Under the pieces are notes generated by a model. It worked only from the letters and a program-made list of their open reading frames with translations, ran no database searches and was not told the DNA's origin. Positions 63,860 through 64,000 of a stretch of DNA of 64,000 bases are shown here, one piece after another. The stretch is taken from NCBI GenBank assembly GCA_021272165.1, contig JAJSLK010000028.1, positions 33,829-97,828 on the forward strand. Reading direction: 5' to 3'. Position 1 is the stretch's first letter. The number at the start of each line of letters is the position of its first letter. The stretch comes from Methylacidiphilales bacterium (GTDB taxonomy: Bacteria; Verrucomicrobiota; Verrucomicrobiia; Methylacidiphilales; UBA1321). A program made the translations under genes and the position numbers.

Positions 63860-64000
63860 CTAGGCAGTGTTAGCGATTAATCGCAAGCTGAGGAAGCTCA
63901 GGACGAGATGGAGGCAGGCCAGGAAAGTCTTGGCCAGCTTCTCGTAGCGGGTGGCGATGCGGCGAAACTGCTTGAGTTTGTTGAAAAGCCGCTCGATCCG
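63860..64000 (-). mobile_element. IS5-family transposase, C-terminal 46 residues, running off the window
   Basis: The minus-strand frame entering at 64000 reads RIERLFNKLKQFRRIATRYE, KLAKTFLACLHL, and ends in TAG at 63860-63862. RIERLF holds the Glu of the DDE triad and KxxRRIATRY is the classic IS5/IS427 block. The transposase stop coincides with the element end. The adjoining CTAG (63860-63863) agrees with the YTAR target preference of the IS5 group, so it may be one copy of the target duplication. A perfect 12-bp palindrome, GCGATTAATCGC, lies at 63873-63884 within the gene's end. The element interrupts the S53 gene. Confidence 0.88.

Larger units (their letters stand above)
58434..63863 (-). 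pseudogene. truncated S53 (sedolisin)-family mosaic giant, C-terminal 1809 residues
   Basis: The frame is open from 63863 to the TAA at 58434. Residues 1-70 are the C-terminal end of an S53 serine-carboxyl protease ([43 protein letters not shown]), holding part of its Ca site. Then come a He_PIG-like domain (75-160), two Ig-like domains, a DUF4082-like domain ([20 protein letters not shown]), a BACON-like domain, a Thr-Pro linker, seven GloVer-type repeats, a second linker, a fibronectin III domain, six NHL repeats, a beta domain, and a Thr-Pro tail ending TPMGG. The catalytic part is missing: an IS5-type element lies directly upstream. Confidence 0.85.

Overview
The window is a 64 kb stretch of a high-GC Gram-negative chromosome, most likely from Verrucomicrobiota. 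Pointers to this are an exosortase with a PEP-CTERM substrate, AraC regulators beside ThuA and Gfo/Idh/MocA or HIBADH genes, a secreted prenyltransferase-repeat protein, a short-leader porin, GloVer/NHL repeat giants and many starts without a Shine-Dalgarno. This assignment is inferred from gene families and no rRNA is present. I saw no tRNA, rRNA or CRISPR array.

Layout. 1-6.7 kb: 3' end of a MEMO1-family gene, an AraC regulator divergent from a ThuA plus Gfo/Idh/MocA pair, a PA0069-type radical SAM gene, and uvrB broken by an in-frame TAG. 6.8-16.4 kb: DUF2298 membrane protein, cinA-recA-SIMPL, a split Ppx/HD pair, a tandem-ACT protein, an HldD-like epimerase, DUF309 and glutaredoxin. 16.5-31.4 kb: a toxin-antitoxin locus with a decayed toxin, cupins, a second AraC regulator, a CNNM/CBS protein, aroD, ilvC, a TIGR03790 protein, an MBL hydrolase, an MFS exporter, Dps, an SthA-like transhydrogenase and MarC.

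31.4-34.6 kb (minus strand) is the most unusual module: MarR regulator, divergent Lgt paralogue, Tes-type radical SAM enzyme, and two tiny proline-rich single- or double-pass membrane proteins. The genes are almost all overlapping or within 14 nt, and a MarR-type palindrome lies in front. A canonical lgt is present separately at 46.5 kb, so the first Lgt copy probably has another job. I read this as a candidate membrane-lipid modification operon.

34.7-42.9 kb is a siderophore-type iron uptake operon (TonB receptor, methyltransferase, binding protein, permease, ATPase) divergent from an AraC regulator that is fused in frame to a secreted terpenoid-cyclase-fold protein. 43-49 kb holds an exosortase/EpsI fusion, two related small membrane proteins, a PEP-CTERM protein, lgt, a left-handed beta-helix protein and an RluA synthase. 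49-58.3 kb carries a clan-A glycoside hydrolase, an ABC-F ATPase, a cytochrome b562-like protein, a porin, a two-repeat cysteine-rich orphan, and a second oxidoreductase/ThuA pair.

58.4-64 kb is an 1809-residue remnant of a giant secreted S53 (sedolisin) mosaic protein. It is cut at 63.86 kb by an IS5-family element whose transposase runs off the window end. Several decaying loci (uvrB, the toxin, the S53 giant) and one IS suggest ongoing gene loss, or in the uvrB case possibly a sequence error.
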